A DNA stretch of 64,000 nucleotides from Dastarcus helophoroides (Eukaryota; Arthropoda; Insecta; Coleoptera; Bothrideridae): contig CM053329.1 in the NCBI GenBank assembly GCA_028583605.1, positions 2,542,001 to 2,606,000 of the forward strand. Reading direction: 5' to 3'. The notes below the pieces were generated by a model, which made no database searches, was not told where the DNA came from, and worked only from the letters and a program-made list of their open reading frames with translations. Below are positions 10,673 to 20,443 of the stretch, piece by piece. A program made the position numbers and the translations under genes. Numbering within the stretch: position 1 is the stretch's first letter; every line of letters begins with the position of its first letter.

Positions 10673-12474
10673 TATTTCTTTTGAAAGAAAGTATTAATAA
10701 AATGAAAAACATCTGACTGATTCAATATAAATTGTTGATTTTTAACATGGTTTTATGACAATAGAAAATGCTTCCTATAATTGTAAAAGTCAAATATTTA
10801 ATTTACCAGTTGGAGAGACTCGCCTCTTTATATAGTATGATATTCTCTAAAGTATTCGCCATCTAGACAAGTCTAGAATGCACACCACTACAGGCATGTC
10901 TCCCCTAATATACGGGGTGGCAATTTCATATTCTGCTAACAATTCTAAGTACGGATTGGTTCAATTTCAAATTTGGAAAAAAAAGCTTATAGGTAAACAT
11001 AATTCTGAAGGTACGCGACAGGAATAAATGAAGCTAGCACTGGATCTATGATTTTTTCGAGCTTAGGTAAAACGTAGTGGCCAAAATACTTTTCACGACT
11101 AAAAAATACGGTCCTTCTCTGTCAGCCACGTCCCAACCTTAAGCGAATTTGGCCTTCCCTTCAACTAGCGTCTTCCCTGGATCCAGGGCTAAACGTTTTA
11201 AACGAGCATAAACTGAATCTGCTTGGCAGCAAATTTCAAAGTTTGGTGATTCTAGAAAATGAGACTTTGCAATAATTAAAAGTATTTAATGCAACAAGTT
11301 GAGGTATAATTGACTTCCATGAAAATACCTGCGCAACGGTCTTTCCGTTGTCGTTGACCCACCGCCCGTATCCCAGTCTCTGGACAGACTAAGCAAAGTT
11401 GGGATAATTAGACGAATTGTTGTTGTGTTAATGGAATCTAAAAGTAGTAGCTTTGGAATAAGCTCCAAATATCGTATAATAAGAGTTTTAAGATGTCTGC
11501 ATTACGGAATGAGTATGTAATGAGCGGCTAAGCATTTTTAGCTTGAAAGAGACAGCCCAGTTTTTACCTGCAGAGACAACATAATTTAACGAAAAATTAA
11601 GATAATTTAAATGAAATTTAAAGACAATTTTAAGAAAAATCACAGATTATATATTACGAGGAATACTGGCTGCATTGTTTCTGGATATTTCTTTAGGAAA
11701 AATAAAAGACTTTATTTTTGCTATACTGGGGTTAGAAAAAAGTTTCCAATCAAAATTTCCAAACTAATTTCGAAACCATAGAGATTATATTCACATTAAT
11801 CGCATATCCTGTTGAAAACTAAAAATAAAAGCTAGTCTATATGCAACAGAAATAGAGTATGAGGCAGAATAGATTCTTAGGAAATTCTTATATTAATTGT
11901 TAATGATCCTGTCGACAAGAAACTAAAGAGTTTCGTGTTTTTAAAAGACTTAATATCAAATGGCATTGAACTCACGTCCATGCGCCAAACACTGTCGCTT
12001 AATAAGCATGAAATGCAACGATATAATTCTCACAATGTTTTTCCATATTTGAAGTTCGCTGGTTGAAAGTTGGGTACCGTCAATCAGAGATGTTTTAGTT
12101 TACAACCAGATATTTGATGATTTCAACTTGATTAATAACGAATTCCGTTACTATAGATAATGAAAAGTAATGATATACACGATAGTAAACCAAATTGATT
12201 TCCCATTTTTAGGAATAGCAGAAATATTGTTTACTCTAAGAAATAGTGAACCTGTCAGTAGAATGGAATCAGTTGACAAAGGCACTTTTCAAATAAGATG
12301 TTGTCAAAGGCTTCGATGTGTTGAATTCGTACAAAAATTCTGATTTGGTATTGTCTACACTCAACTTGTTTAACTTCTTGTGGCGAGATGTCGAAATTTT
12401 AAGTCATTTGGCTCAGTGGAAGACGGTGTTAAGACAGTAAGAAATTATTTAGAATAGTAACTATAATCATTCCT
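10673..12474. other. no recognised gene; weak coding-like stretch near 11900-12070
   Basis: No family match. About 11900-12067 gives a stop-free plus-strand reading (DPVDKKLKSFVFLKDLIS, then SMRQTLSLNKHEMQRYN), protein-like but unknown to me; it may be an unrecognised transposon relic. The rest is AT-rich spacer. Confidence 0.25.
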
Positions 12475-13432
12475 CAGTGGCGTGCATACAATGAAGGCAA
12501 AAGGGCACTGCCTACCTCAGTAAAATCAGAAAAAAAAATATAAATGCCCACCTACACATAAATAACATTATTTTTTCAGCACACATAGTATTTCTTTTTA
12601 TTAATATTTTGCTTCTCTTTTCGATCATTAAAAAAAGGTACAAGCTTTTAAATTAATTCAAGGCTATTGCAAAGTTAACACGAATACGGTAATATTCCAG
12701 TGAACAGTCACACTCCATCGCCATATGCTTAAATAGGTGGCCCATAAGCCAAAGACAGCACCTTTTATTTGCTAATATGTATATTGCAGTGACTTCTTTG
12801 GACGTACATTACATTAGAATTTTCTATTTCGGTAAATCCCCTAAATATTAACTTATAAAGCAATTGGTTAGTTTTGTTATCAACGTCTACGTTCCGTGTG
12901 TGTTTTGTAGTGTTTATTTAGTACAAACTGGATTCATTCGTTAAATTTTATAAAAAGTTCTATTCAAGACATGTAATATATACATAGTGTTGAACTTGAA
13001 CTGTTCTGCTACTGTTATTTTAGTGCTAGTGACAATGCAGTGAAAATGCGATAATGGTGAAAATTGCTTACAGTGGCTAAAAAACTTTCATTGGTGTTCA
13101 AATAAATTCAAAATAAACATGAAATTACCGCCACAGGACGGCTTATTTTTCCACTTAAACTTGTGTTTGGATATTTTGGTAAATAAATCTACAAATAGAT
13201 TATTATTTTCAAAAGAAAAAAATACACGGACTGAAAAGTTTAATAATTGATAAAGTTTACTTCCACTTTCAAACGTGCGAATAGGATTCGTGCAACGATT
13301 TTGTGCTCTGTAAGTACGCGATAACTTTTGCTACGTTACATTTACTCCAATGTTTACTTTTTACTTTGTCTATATCGGAATCATCGGATATCTATTTGCC
13401 TACCTTGTCTCAAATGGCACTGCACGTCACTG
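12475..13432. mobile_element. non-coding hAT-type element with 8-bp target duplication
   Basis: The left end reads CAGTGGCGTGCA (12475-12486). The right end is TGCACGTCACTG (13421-13432), its inverted copy with 11 of 12 matches. The flanking 8-mers are TCATTCCT (12467-12474) and CCATTCCT (13433-13440), 7 of 8 identical. CAGTGGCG-type ends and 8-bp duplications are characteristic of hAT. No transposase motif was found in the 958 bp, so it is a non-autonomous (MITE-like) copy that depends on another element's enzyme. Its termini differ from those of the hAT at 6910-8583, so a different family mobilised it. Confidence 0.8.
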
Positions 13433-13689
13433 CCATTCCTATACTTCTTCGACAACCGCCATTGTCTTCAATAATAAATTCAGTAAAACGCAATTTTTAA
13501 AACATCTATACTATTTCGAGCTGAAAAGTGTTTACTTTCGTTGATACCATTAGCATATGAATAATACTAACAAACATTTTTCAATTACCTTTACTGATTG
13601 CAGCGGCTAAAAATGAACTAATGTTTAGAAAATATGTTCACTGAACATAATTAGCTTTCTGTCTAGAGGTAAAGTATTACGTCCATGCT

Positions 13690-14105
13690 TAGACAACCGC
13701 ATTCGCTATTACATGCAAATGACAAAGTTACTTAGTAATTATGCCAGCGCTTCAGCATTAAAAGCTTGCAGCAAGACAACACGAAGGAGAAAGACATCAC
13801 ACGACGGCGGCATATCGGATGCATTTATGCCGGTCGAGCGAATATGTCGTGCCATCATAATCAGACGACGAAGTGATCATCAGTGTGGCGTACCCTCAAA
13901 GGGCAGAACACTTCAGCGGATAATTGCAGGAGACACTTCCTGCCGTAACGCCCCATGCCACATCAGCCAACTAGCCGCAATTTCTTTCAAAGTACAAATT
14001 GGGACTGGGCTGCTCATTAACCGGTTTAATAAAGTCTCACAAACGTGCCTATATCTTCTAGAAGAAAATTTCAAAATAGAATTAATAAATCATAACCAGT
14101 CATGA
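13690..14105 (+). other. high-complexity island with a 130-codon open frame
   Basis: This segment is noticeably richer in G+C than its surroundings and holds an open frame at 13713-14105. The predicted peptide (for example DGGISDAFMPVERICRAIII) matches no family I know. An ATG is not evident at the frame start, and its Arg/Ser/Thr-rich composition does not look like a folded protein. A conserved non-coding (regulatory) sequence or an unrecognised exon are both possible. Confidence 0.25.
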
Positions 14106-14856
14106 TGTAAGTCCACTTTGGGCTCATTTTTATGACTGCTGCATATTGTGGACTAAGGACTTGGAATTAGGTGAGCGCGATCTCTCAAGATTAGTGGGAT
14201 TGTATACCTCCGTATTTTGATTTTCTTTTTTTCACCTAATTGTTTTTTCTGATGTAGGAATATCACATGCCTTGTTTTAATTTAAATAGCAAAATCCGGG
14301 TTTCAATTTTTTAAGGGAGAAAGAACCGCTTATTTTATCACACAAACTTTATTTTTTTTAATTGGTTATTTTCTTGTCTTTGAAGGAAATATGAAAAATT
14401 TGACAACTAAAGAATAAACCAACCAGTGACGACATTTTTAATGTTTGTCCGCGGTGTAAATGTAAAACTTATGAGTGAAAAAATTCTTACAAATTGATAA
14501 GCTTTTTCTTAATTTTTTCTTAGGTACAAATGCAAAATTTATGCTTAAAAATGCTCGAATCACTAGAAGATTTCATTACATTTATAAAGTATGGAAGATG
14601 TTCTCGTTTCTATATTACCATAGCACGAAAAATGTGATCCATAAGAAACTGGTCGTCTGATTACTCTACTATGGTGAGTTTTTGTTTCGACTTCCTCAAT
14701 TAGTTGTAGTGGCATCTATGATGTGTTAAAATAATATTTAGTTCTAATAAGTTCGAATTTAGATCTTATAAAAATGGCGAGTATAGGCACAAAAATCGGA
14801 TGAAACTCATAGTGTAAAAAGCAAAATATGCTTTAACATGCCATAAAAAAAATATA
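14106..14856. other. AT-rich spacer without recognisable feature
   Basis: No coding motif seen. The plus-strand open frame at 14475-14660 is A/T-biased and looks like chance. Confidence 0.35.
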
Positions 14857-15499
14857 CAGGGGGGACTGGGGTATTCTGGACCAAGGGGAATTGCGGACCA
14901 GCATTTTTTTTTCTCTAGTAGTGGTTGACAGCTACAAATAACTGTCGTCAGCTCGCCTCATGTTAAAGTCATTTTCCCTTCAGTACCCGACTTGTGTACA
15001 CAAACCGTTACCTCGCTTCGATACCAAATGGAAATGTGATACTTCGAAAATTTTTTTTTCACTTTGAGTTTCTTCTAATTTGACTACACTTTTCGAGAAA
15101 TAACTCAGGTAAATACCTTCGCAATATTCGCGGAACCTTATGTCTTAGACACAAACATGAAATTTTGCAAGAGGTTTGTATTATGTTAATCATATGCTGC
15201 CATATTGTAAAAAATGGCGTTTGGGGAATTGCGGACCACATTTATCGTGGAATTATGGATCACCTCAATCTTTTAGGTTTCCCAAGCTAACTTCATGTAT
15301 TTCGATGCATATAAGTGATTATTCATGCAAATTTTCAGCACACCATTACTTTTCGGCAATTCCTAAAGTTTTTTGGTACAATAATAATTTCGTTTCAAAC
15401 AGATTTTTATTGCCATTTCTCAGTCCAGTTCACTTTGTTTCCCTTTCATAACAAATCTTTTCAAAAAGGTGGCGGTCCACAATACCCCAGTCTCTCCTG
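14857..15499. mobile_element. TA-flanked MITE, pogo/Tc1-like, 26-bp inverted ends
   Basis: The left terminus is CAGGGGGGACTGGGGTATT then CTGGACC. The right terminus, inverted, is CAGGAGAGACTGGGGTATT then GTGGACC: 23 of 26 positions match. TA dinucleotides flank both ends (14855-14856 and 15500-15501), as for Tc1/mariner/pogo insertions. The ends also contain sub-terminal copies of GAATTGCGGACCA (about 14889 and 15229) and GGAATTATGGATCACC. The 643-bp interior has no transposase motif, so this is a non-autonomous copy. Confidence 0.85.
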
Positions 15500-16150
15500 T
15501 ATATTTTTTTCATGTTTTTACTTATGTTTAAATTGCTTTCTGAAATATTGTGCTATATACGAATGTTTATTCTGCAAATACCAAGACTGAAAATATATAC
15601 CTCGTTAAATGAGAAATAGAAAACAAATACGAAATTTCTTATAAGTAGTCAGAGTAGTTCCACCATGGAAACAAGGTTTTGTCATACAAATTTAACATCC
15701 CTTGTTAAAGTTTGTTTTAAAAAATCGTATTCTCTAAGTTTGTAATTTCAAAAGTCGATATAAAGACTAAAAATTAAGATGATGCTTTCTCAAGTGTAAA
15801 CCGCATTCAAGAATTTGTCATGGATTTGAAAGACTATAATCCATATTTCGTTTAAGCATTGTTGTGTCTTTTCTTGATTTAAAAATATGACGTATTTTTC
15901 TGTAAAATTTAATTATACTTCATAAAATGTTATGTTAAGAGAAGCAAAAACATTTGATGATTTCAAAGATATGTATTGCCGTGCTGACAGATGATGACGT
16001 AATAGAATTTCAATGTTGCAGACAGCTGAAGGAACAATATTTAACCGTTAAATTATTATATCCAATTTCAAATTATATTATTAGTTATTAGATATTTTGG
16101 GGACACAGAAAGAATCATGGAATAGAAAGGAGAATACATTTGTGTTCAAT
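15500..16150. other. AT-rich spacer without recognisable feature
   Basis: Inspected by eye; nothing recognised. Confidence 0.35.
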
Positions 16151-16257
16151 AAAGTAAGTATTGATTTGATGGAACGGACTGGTCCTTGGTTATCTTCAAA
16201 AATTGAAACACAGAACTTGTCTCCTGAAACCAAGAAAAATTAAAAAACACAACAAAG

Positions 16258-16306
16258 GTTGCTCTAACGCGTTTCGACAGCCAAGCTGTCATCTTCAGAG
16301 AAAAAC
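16258..16306 (-). ncRNA. hammerhead-like ribozyme in the left terminal repeat
   Basis: On the minus strand the core CUGAAGA (complement of 16292-16298) is followed by one U, a GACAGC-UUG-GCUGUC hairpin (helix II), GAAA, the self-pairing ACGCGU (short helix III) and U. AGAG then pairs with UCU before the core (helix I, weaker here because of a run of U). It is the mirror copy of the motif at 17283-17331. The extra U between the core and helix II departs from the strict consensus. Confidence 0.55.
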
Positions 16307-16416
16307 TAACATCTAATCTTAAAATTAACCCTTATATACTAAGAATATTCACTTCGTGCGTGATCGGCCACACCCGAACGCGCATCCAATCATACACGTC
16401 GTTATGTCACAATTTC

Positions 16417-17020
16417 TTATCTATCAACCTTAACTATTTTTAACAGAGATGAATGGCCTAAAGGTCCAGCGCAACCATTCATAAGGTTGTTTCCAGCCTT
16501 ATGGATGGCTAAGCTCTCACATGCATTTAACATATAATTCTTATTAACTACTCTTAACAATTTAATATTATTATCTATCCTATGATCTAATTCAAAAGCA
16601 TGTCGAGCCACACTTGACTTCTCAGTTCTTCCGTACCTCAAATGAGCCAAATGTTCTTTCAGTGGGATTTTAAGAGATCGTCTAGTTTGTCCGACATACT
16701 TTTGAGGACAATCCCTACATGAAATTTGGTAAATACCAGACTTATCTGTTTGCTCTACTTTATCTTTTAAACTACCCAAAAGCGAATTTAATTTTCCGTT
16801 AGAAGTATAAATAACCCGAAATCCCCGATTTCGTAAAATTCCACCCAAACCCTGCGTGAGCGAGGGTTCAAATGGAAGTGAGACGAATTTAAAGTTTTTG
16901 TTTTCATCAGCTCGGAAAGTTGTAGTATTCACCAATTCACATTTAAATTTTTTCTTATTAATAATTTTATAAATAATATTTGGATCGAATCCATTAACTT
17001 CAGCTATATGTTTAATTCAA
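16417..17020 (-). pseudogene. Penelope polyprotein C-terminus with GIY-YIG endonuclease
   Basis: This is the C-terminal part of a Penelope-like polyprotein. The linker reads IAEVNGFDPNIIYKIINKKK, then FVSLPFEPSLTQGLGGILRN. The GIY-YIG nuclease core follows: SGIYQISCRDCPQKYVGQTR, then LKEHLAHLRYGRTEKSSVAR and HAFELDHRID. The GIY and YVG (YIG) motifs, the CxxC pair and the downstream Arg and His are all present, so the domain looks catalytically complete. The frame is open to 16417 with no stop, but the reverse transcriptase upstream is missing because the inverted half-copy begins near 17020. There is no genuine start codon, so this is a truncated gene. Confidence 0.85.
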
Positions 17021-17034
17021 ATGTTTAAATCAAA

Positions 17035-17136
17035 ATTTAGATAATTTCATTGATGTTTTAAATTCACGTTTTCCAACAGTTAAATTTACCGTAGAATTAG
17101 AGAAAGAAGCACCTTTACCATTTTTAGACACTTTAT
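17035..17136 (+). pseudogene. Penelope reverse transcriptase scrap in the inverted arm
   Basis: The plus strand reads NSRFPTVKFTVELEKEAPLP, then FLDTLFIS. This matches the end of the Penelope RT domain, where FT.E.E....PFLD is conserved. It stops at the word TTCATCTCTGTT, which also occurs at the end of the polyprotein ORF, and from there the terminal repeat begins. It is therefore a deletion-joined copy oriented opposite to the minus-strand GIY-YIG gene. Confidence 0.7.
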
Positions 17137-17282
17137 TCATCTCTGTTAAAAATAGTTAAGTTTGATAGATAAGAAATTGTGACATAACGACGTGTATGAT
17201 TGGATGCGCGTTCGGGTGTGGCCGATCACGCACGAAGTGAATATTCTTAGTATATAAGGGTTAATTTTAAGATTAGATGTTA

Positions 17283-17331
17283 GTTTCTCTCTGAAGATGA
17301 CAGCTTGGCTGTCGAAACGCGTTAGAGCAAC
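17283..17331 (+). ncRNA. hammerhead-like ribozyme, type I, in the right terminal repeat
   Basis: Core CUGAAGA is at 17291-17297, helix II GACAGC/GCUGUC encloses UUG, and GAAA is at 17314-17317. ACGCGU folds as a two-base-pair helix III with a tiny loop. The predicted cut is after U17323. Helix I pairs GUUUCUCU (17283-17290) with AGAGCAAC (17324-17331), 7 of 8 pairs. Hammerheads with minimal helix III are known from Penelope-like elements. One additional U (17298) sits between the core and helix II, so activity is likely but not certain. Confidence 0.65.
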
Positions 17332-17406
17332 CTTTGTTGTGTTTTTTAATTTTTCTTGGTTTCAGGGGACAAGTTCTGTGTTTCAATTTTTAAAGTAAGT
17401 ATTAAT

Positions 17407-18119
17407 ATCATTTTTGGATTAATCTCTAATGTTATCGTTTTTATTAAATTTTTGCAAGAAGCAATTAGAAAACTTTGTAAGGAAAAATATTTTCTGTAAT
17501 TCTAACTTTGCCGAAGATTGCATCGCGAATATAAGAACGAACGTATCAAGCGTAAAATATGTCAAGTTGCTGAAAAATCTGATTTTACAATTCAACAAAA
17601 GTTTTAATGATTCATCTTCCTGCATTATCCCTGCCGGTCGTCTTAGTAAAAAATAGGGAGAATTACTCGAGGGTAAAGTAAGAAAACTTCGAAATATGAA
17701 GATACTTTGCAAGCAAACTTTGTGCAGCAATTTTCGTTTTGTTTTCGATGAACTTTTATTTATCCTCCGAAGCTGTAAAAGAAATATTTTATTGCATGTA
17801 ATTTATTAAACCAAGCATGCTATCATGAAAATGACATGAGGATTACGTTAGAACTTCATAATATGCACGTTTCTAAATAAGGCAGAACCGTAAGTTAAAA
17901 TAAAATTTACCTAACTGTTGTTTGATTTTTTTTATTTAAGTCTGCCTTAGTGAGCATCTTATTGTCATACTATATGAATATTATAAAACTCATTGATTAT
18001 TAGAAAATAAGAATAATAATGATGATAACATAGGCCTGTAACATGTCTCCCTACTACGTCCAAGTTAATGACAACTATTATAGCAGATAAAATATACAAA
18101 CATTTACAAGGATTCTAAT
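17407..18119. other. AT-rich spacer without recognisable feature
   Basis: The overlapping open frames at 17419-17730 on both strands carry no motif. No repeats with clear ends were seen. Confidence 0.35.
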
Positions 18120-18500
18120 GCACAGACCAATAGGTTTGAACATTAATTAGATTTGAAGTTTGGAAACCAAAGACCGGTTTCGATCTTGCTAGATCTCGTC
18201 AGTTTGGTATATCCAACTCGAATGCTAACAAATGTTCCGACAAACAAGTACTAAAAAGTCAACGAACATCAAGCGTGTGACTCTCGGACTACCGCCACTT
18301 ATTGGTCCATAGAGAAAACTATGGCCATCGCCAACAATGTCGTATGCAAGTAGAATACAACCTAGACTGCAAATTCATGCAGCCCTCCAGGCGTGTATAG
18401 TGAATCATAGGTAGCTGAACTGCGAACAGTTGAAACATTGCAACCTAGCGAAGCGGTTGCTCTCTAGGAAAATTACAAGATATTAATGTTCTAACGGAAG
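18120..18500 (-). mobile_element. Penelope-like terminal repeat fragment, family 3
   Basis: Minus-strand sequence carrying a complete hammerhead at 18164-18209. About 230 bp upstream of it (in minus orientation) resembles the GC-richer terminal repeat that precedes the hammerhead in other PLEs. No coding part remains. On its right it abuts the 5'-truncated Dong-like element, which may have replaced the rest. The family is different from the PLEs at 16166 and 30534. The PLE assignment rests on the ribozyme type and layout, so it is an inference. Confidence 0.5.
18164..18209 (-). ncRNA. canonical type I hammerhead ribozyme
   Basis: Read on the minus strand from 18209: helix I strand ACCAAA, core CUGACGA (complement of 18196-18202), helix II GAUCU-AGCA-AGAUC, GAAA (complement of 18178-18181) and the minimal helix III ACCGGU. 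C at 18172 is the nucleotide 5' of the cut, and UUUGGU (18171-18166) closes helix I with six base pairs. Every invariant core base (C3 U4 G5 A6 G8 A9, G12 A13 A14, U16.1, H17 = C) is present, and helix II starts directly with a G-C pair. This is the best ribozyme in the window and should self-cleave if transcribed from the minus strand. Confidence 0.85.
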
Positions 18501-20411
18501 AACTTTGGATTGTCTGCTGCAGACAATCCAAAGGTTGCAAAGATGAAATAATCATAGATGAAATCATTACAAGACAAGCAGTTATTAAAAAGAGAAACCT
18601 GAACATGTGCTTTTTGGATTATAAAAAAGCATTTGACTCAGTACCTCACACCTACCTGATAGAAAGGTTATAAAAATGTACAAAATAGCCCCCCAACTAG
18701 TAAACATGTTACAACACCTAATGAGCCACTGGACAAGGACGCTCTTCATAGCAAATGGGACTAAAATATTAACATCTCGAAAAATAAACATCGAACGAGG
18801 AATTTTCCAAGGAGACTCGTTAAGCGCGATCTGGTTTTGTATATGTTTAAGCCGCCTAAGTCGAATGCTAAAAACAACTGGGTATGGACTCACATTGGAT
18901 AAGAGTGATCAAAGGTACACCTACAATCATATATTTTAAATGGACGATGTAAAACTGTACGCAAATTCAAAAGCACAAATGGATAAATTTCTGGATCTAA
19001 TTGTAACCTTCAGCAATTCTATATCAATGGAACTAAGTGCTGACAAATGCAAAATGGTACACTTACAAAAAGGAATGTTAACAAATGAAGAAGATTAGAA
19101 AATAAGCAACAAACAAGTTACTGATAGTCTGACAACAGAAGACGCCTATAAATGGAATGGGTCAGCTGAGAGGGATAAATCACACTGAAATTACACAAAA
19201 GCTGAGAGAAGAACTTCAGATGAGGCTTGACTTAATTTTAAAGTCATCCAACAGCGAAACCTGTAAGATAAAAGGAATTAATGAATTTGCAATCCTAGTC
19301 ATGACCTATTTATATGGACTTATCAACTGGACACAAACAGATTTACAAGAAACGGAAAGGAAAAGACGGACAACGTTAACAAAACATCGAATGCTCCATC
19401 CAAATTCAGCTATTGAACGAGAAACTCTTACAATAATAGAAGGAGGACTAGGGATGACAAGTTTAAGTCAACTCTGTGAAATTCAAATAAACAACTTGAG
19501 AGAATATTTTCACAAAATAGCAATTACCGAGAAAATATTTAGAACAACATGCAAACATGACGAGCAAATAACTCCACTTAACCTAAGTGACAAGGACAGA
19601 GAACCAACGAGAGAATGTAAATTCAGCGAATCACAACTTAGGAATTGGACACGGAAGACACTGCATGCTTCTCACCCAAGCTATCTCAATCTAGATATAG
19701 CTGACAAGGAAGCATCCAACACATAGCTCAAAAACGGATTACTATATGGTGAAACTATAGGCTTTATGATGGCGATTCAAAACAGAGAGATGAACACGAA
19801 TAATTATCGAAAATATATCCTTAAAGAACCAAATGTAAACGATAAATGCAGAAGATGGACAGCAAATAAGGAAACTATCGAACATGTAATAGGAGGCTGC
19901 AATATCCTTGACTAAGTGAAATACACCCAAAGACATAACAACGTTGTCAAAATTTTACATCTTAATCTAGCGAAACAACTTAAACTCTTAAACACCGAAT
20001 TACCGTATTAAAAATATGTTCCCGCCGAAAAGAACTAACGAAATAGACATGATTGATGTTTCGGTACCACTAAACAACGATCTCCAAACAACTTACGCTA
20101 CAAAAATCAACAAATACATTAAGTTGTCGAATGAAATAAAACAAAGGCGGAAAGCAAAAAAGGTGACCATCAGACCTATAATAATCTCTCCCACAGGGAT
20201 AATACCTAAATCACTAACTGAAGAAACAGAAAAACTCAATCTAAAATACCTTTCGCTGCTAATTCAAAAATCTGTTATTTTGGGCACATGCCACATCGTC
20301 AGAAGATTCCTTAATCTCAAAGAAGATTCATAAACTTTACGCATAGTAGAACTTGACCAAGTTCGTTCGACGTGCAAAGACCGCAATCATTAATTCTTTT
20401 AAAACCTAGAA
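18500..20411 (+). mobile_element. 5'-truncated R4/Dong-type LINE, copy 1
   Basis: A non-LTR retrotransposon of the R2-superclade type, with a single ORF, a C-terminal zinc finger and a restriction-like endonuclease. It begins inside the RT (QSKGCKDEIIIDEI at about 18525) and runs through FLDYKKAFDSVPH, IFQGDSLS and MDDVKLYANS. The post-RT region at 19157-19726 follows, then a CCHC-like finger and the endonuclease tail. It ends in a TAA microsatellite (20412-20430), the target type described for Dong of Bombyx. A perfect 12-bp inverted word (TTGGATTGTCTG) lies at its left edge (18507-18533). Confidence 0.8.
18525..20331 (+). pseudogene. R4/Dong-type RT and endonuclease polyprotein, decayed
   Basis: Domains in order: RT blocks LNMCFLDYKKAFDSVPH (18597-18650), RGIFQGDSLSAIWFCICL (18795-18850) and the catalytic MDDVKLYANS (18940-18970), with FSNSISMELSADKCKMVH after it. 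The connector at 19157-19726 reads LREELQMRLDLILKS, then INEFAILVMTYLYGLINWTQ and EGGLGMTSLSQLCE. A finger follows with C and RRW, then KETIEHVIGGC (about 19845-19900). The endonuclease tail at 20016-20333 begins with IDMIDVSVPLNNDLQ and ends LGTCHIVRRFL. The YADD-equivalent reads MDD as in R4-type elements. Stops at several points and the missing N-terminus make it inactive. Confidence 0.8.
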
Positions 20412-20432
20412 CAATAAAATAATAATAATAAC
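20412..20432. repeat. TAA microsatellite between the two Dong-like copies
   Basis: AATAAAATAATAATAATAAC separates the 3' end of copy 1 from the 5' end of copy 2. A similar AAAATAATAATAATC lies at 24228-24242 after copy 2. The downstream bases also match (AATCACTC versus AATCACTG), consistent with insertion into a TAA array. Confidence 0.8.
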
Positions 20433-20443
20433 AATCACTCGTG

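Larger units (their letters stand above)
16166..17391 (-). mobile_element. Penelope-like element, family 1, palindromic copy A
   Basis: A Penelope-like retroelement flanked by inverted copies of the same terminal repeat: minus-oriented at 16180-16445 and plus-oriented at about 17136-17391. The arms are nearly identical over about 240 bp. A 15-bp target duplication surrounds it (AAAGTAAGTATTGAT at 16151-16165, AAAGTAAGTATTAAT at 17392-17406). The minus strand carries the GIY-YIG endonuclease end of the polyprotein. The plus strand carries a short RT piece ending in LPFLD. Each terminal repeat contains a hammerhead-like motif. Inverted partial copies of this sort are known for Penelope elements. 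The plus-strand arm appears to have been joined through the shared word TTCATCTCTGTT. Confidence 0.85.

Noticed and set aside
13303..13544. Overlapping 65- and 64-codon frames
   Set aside because: They cross the right end of the hAT-type MITE at 13432; neither frame resembles a known protein.
17207..17323. Alternative type III hammerhead using CGCGU at about 17209 as the distant helix III strand
   Set aside because: Helix I would not pair, whereas the type I fold with the local ACGCGU explains all bases.
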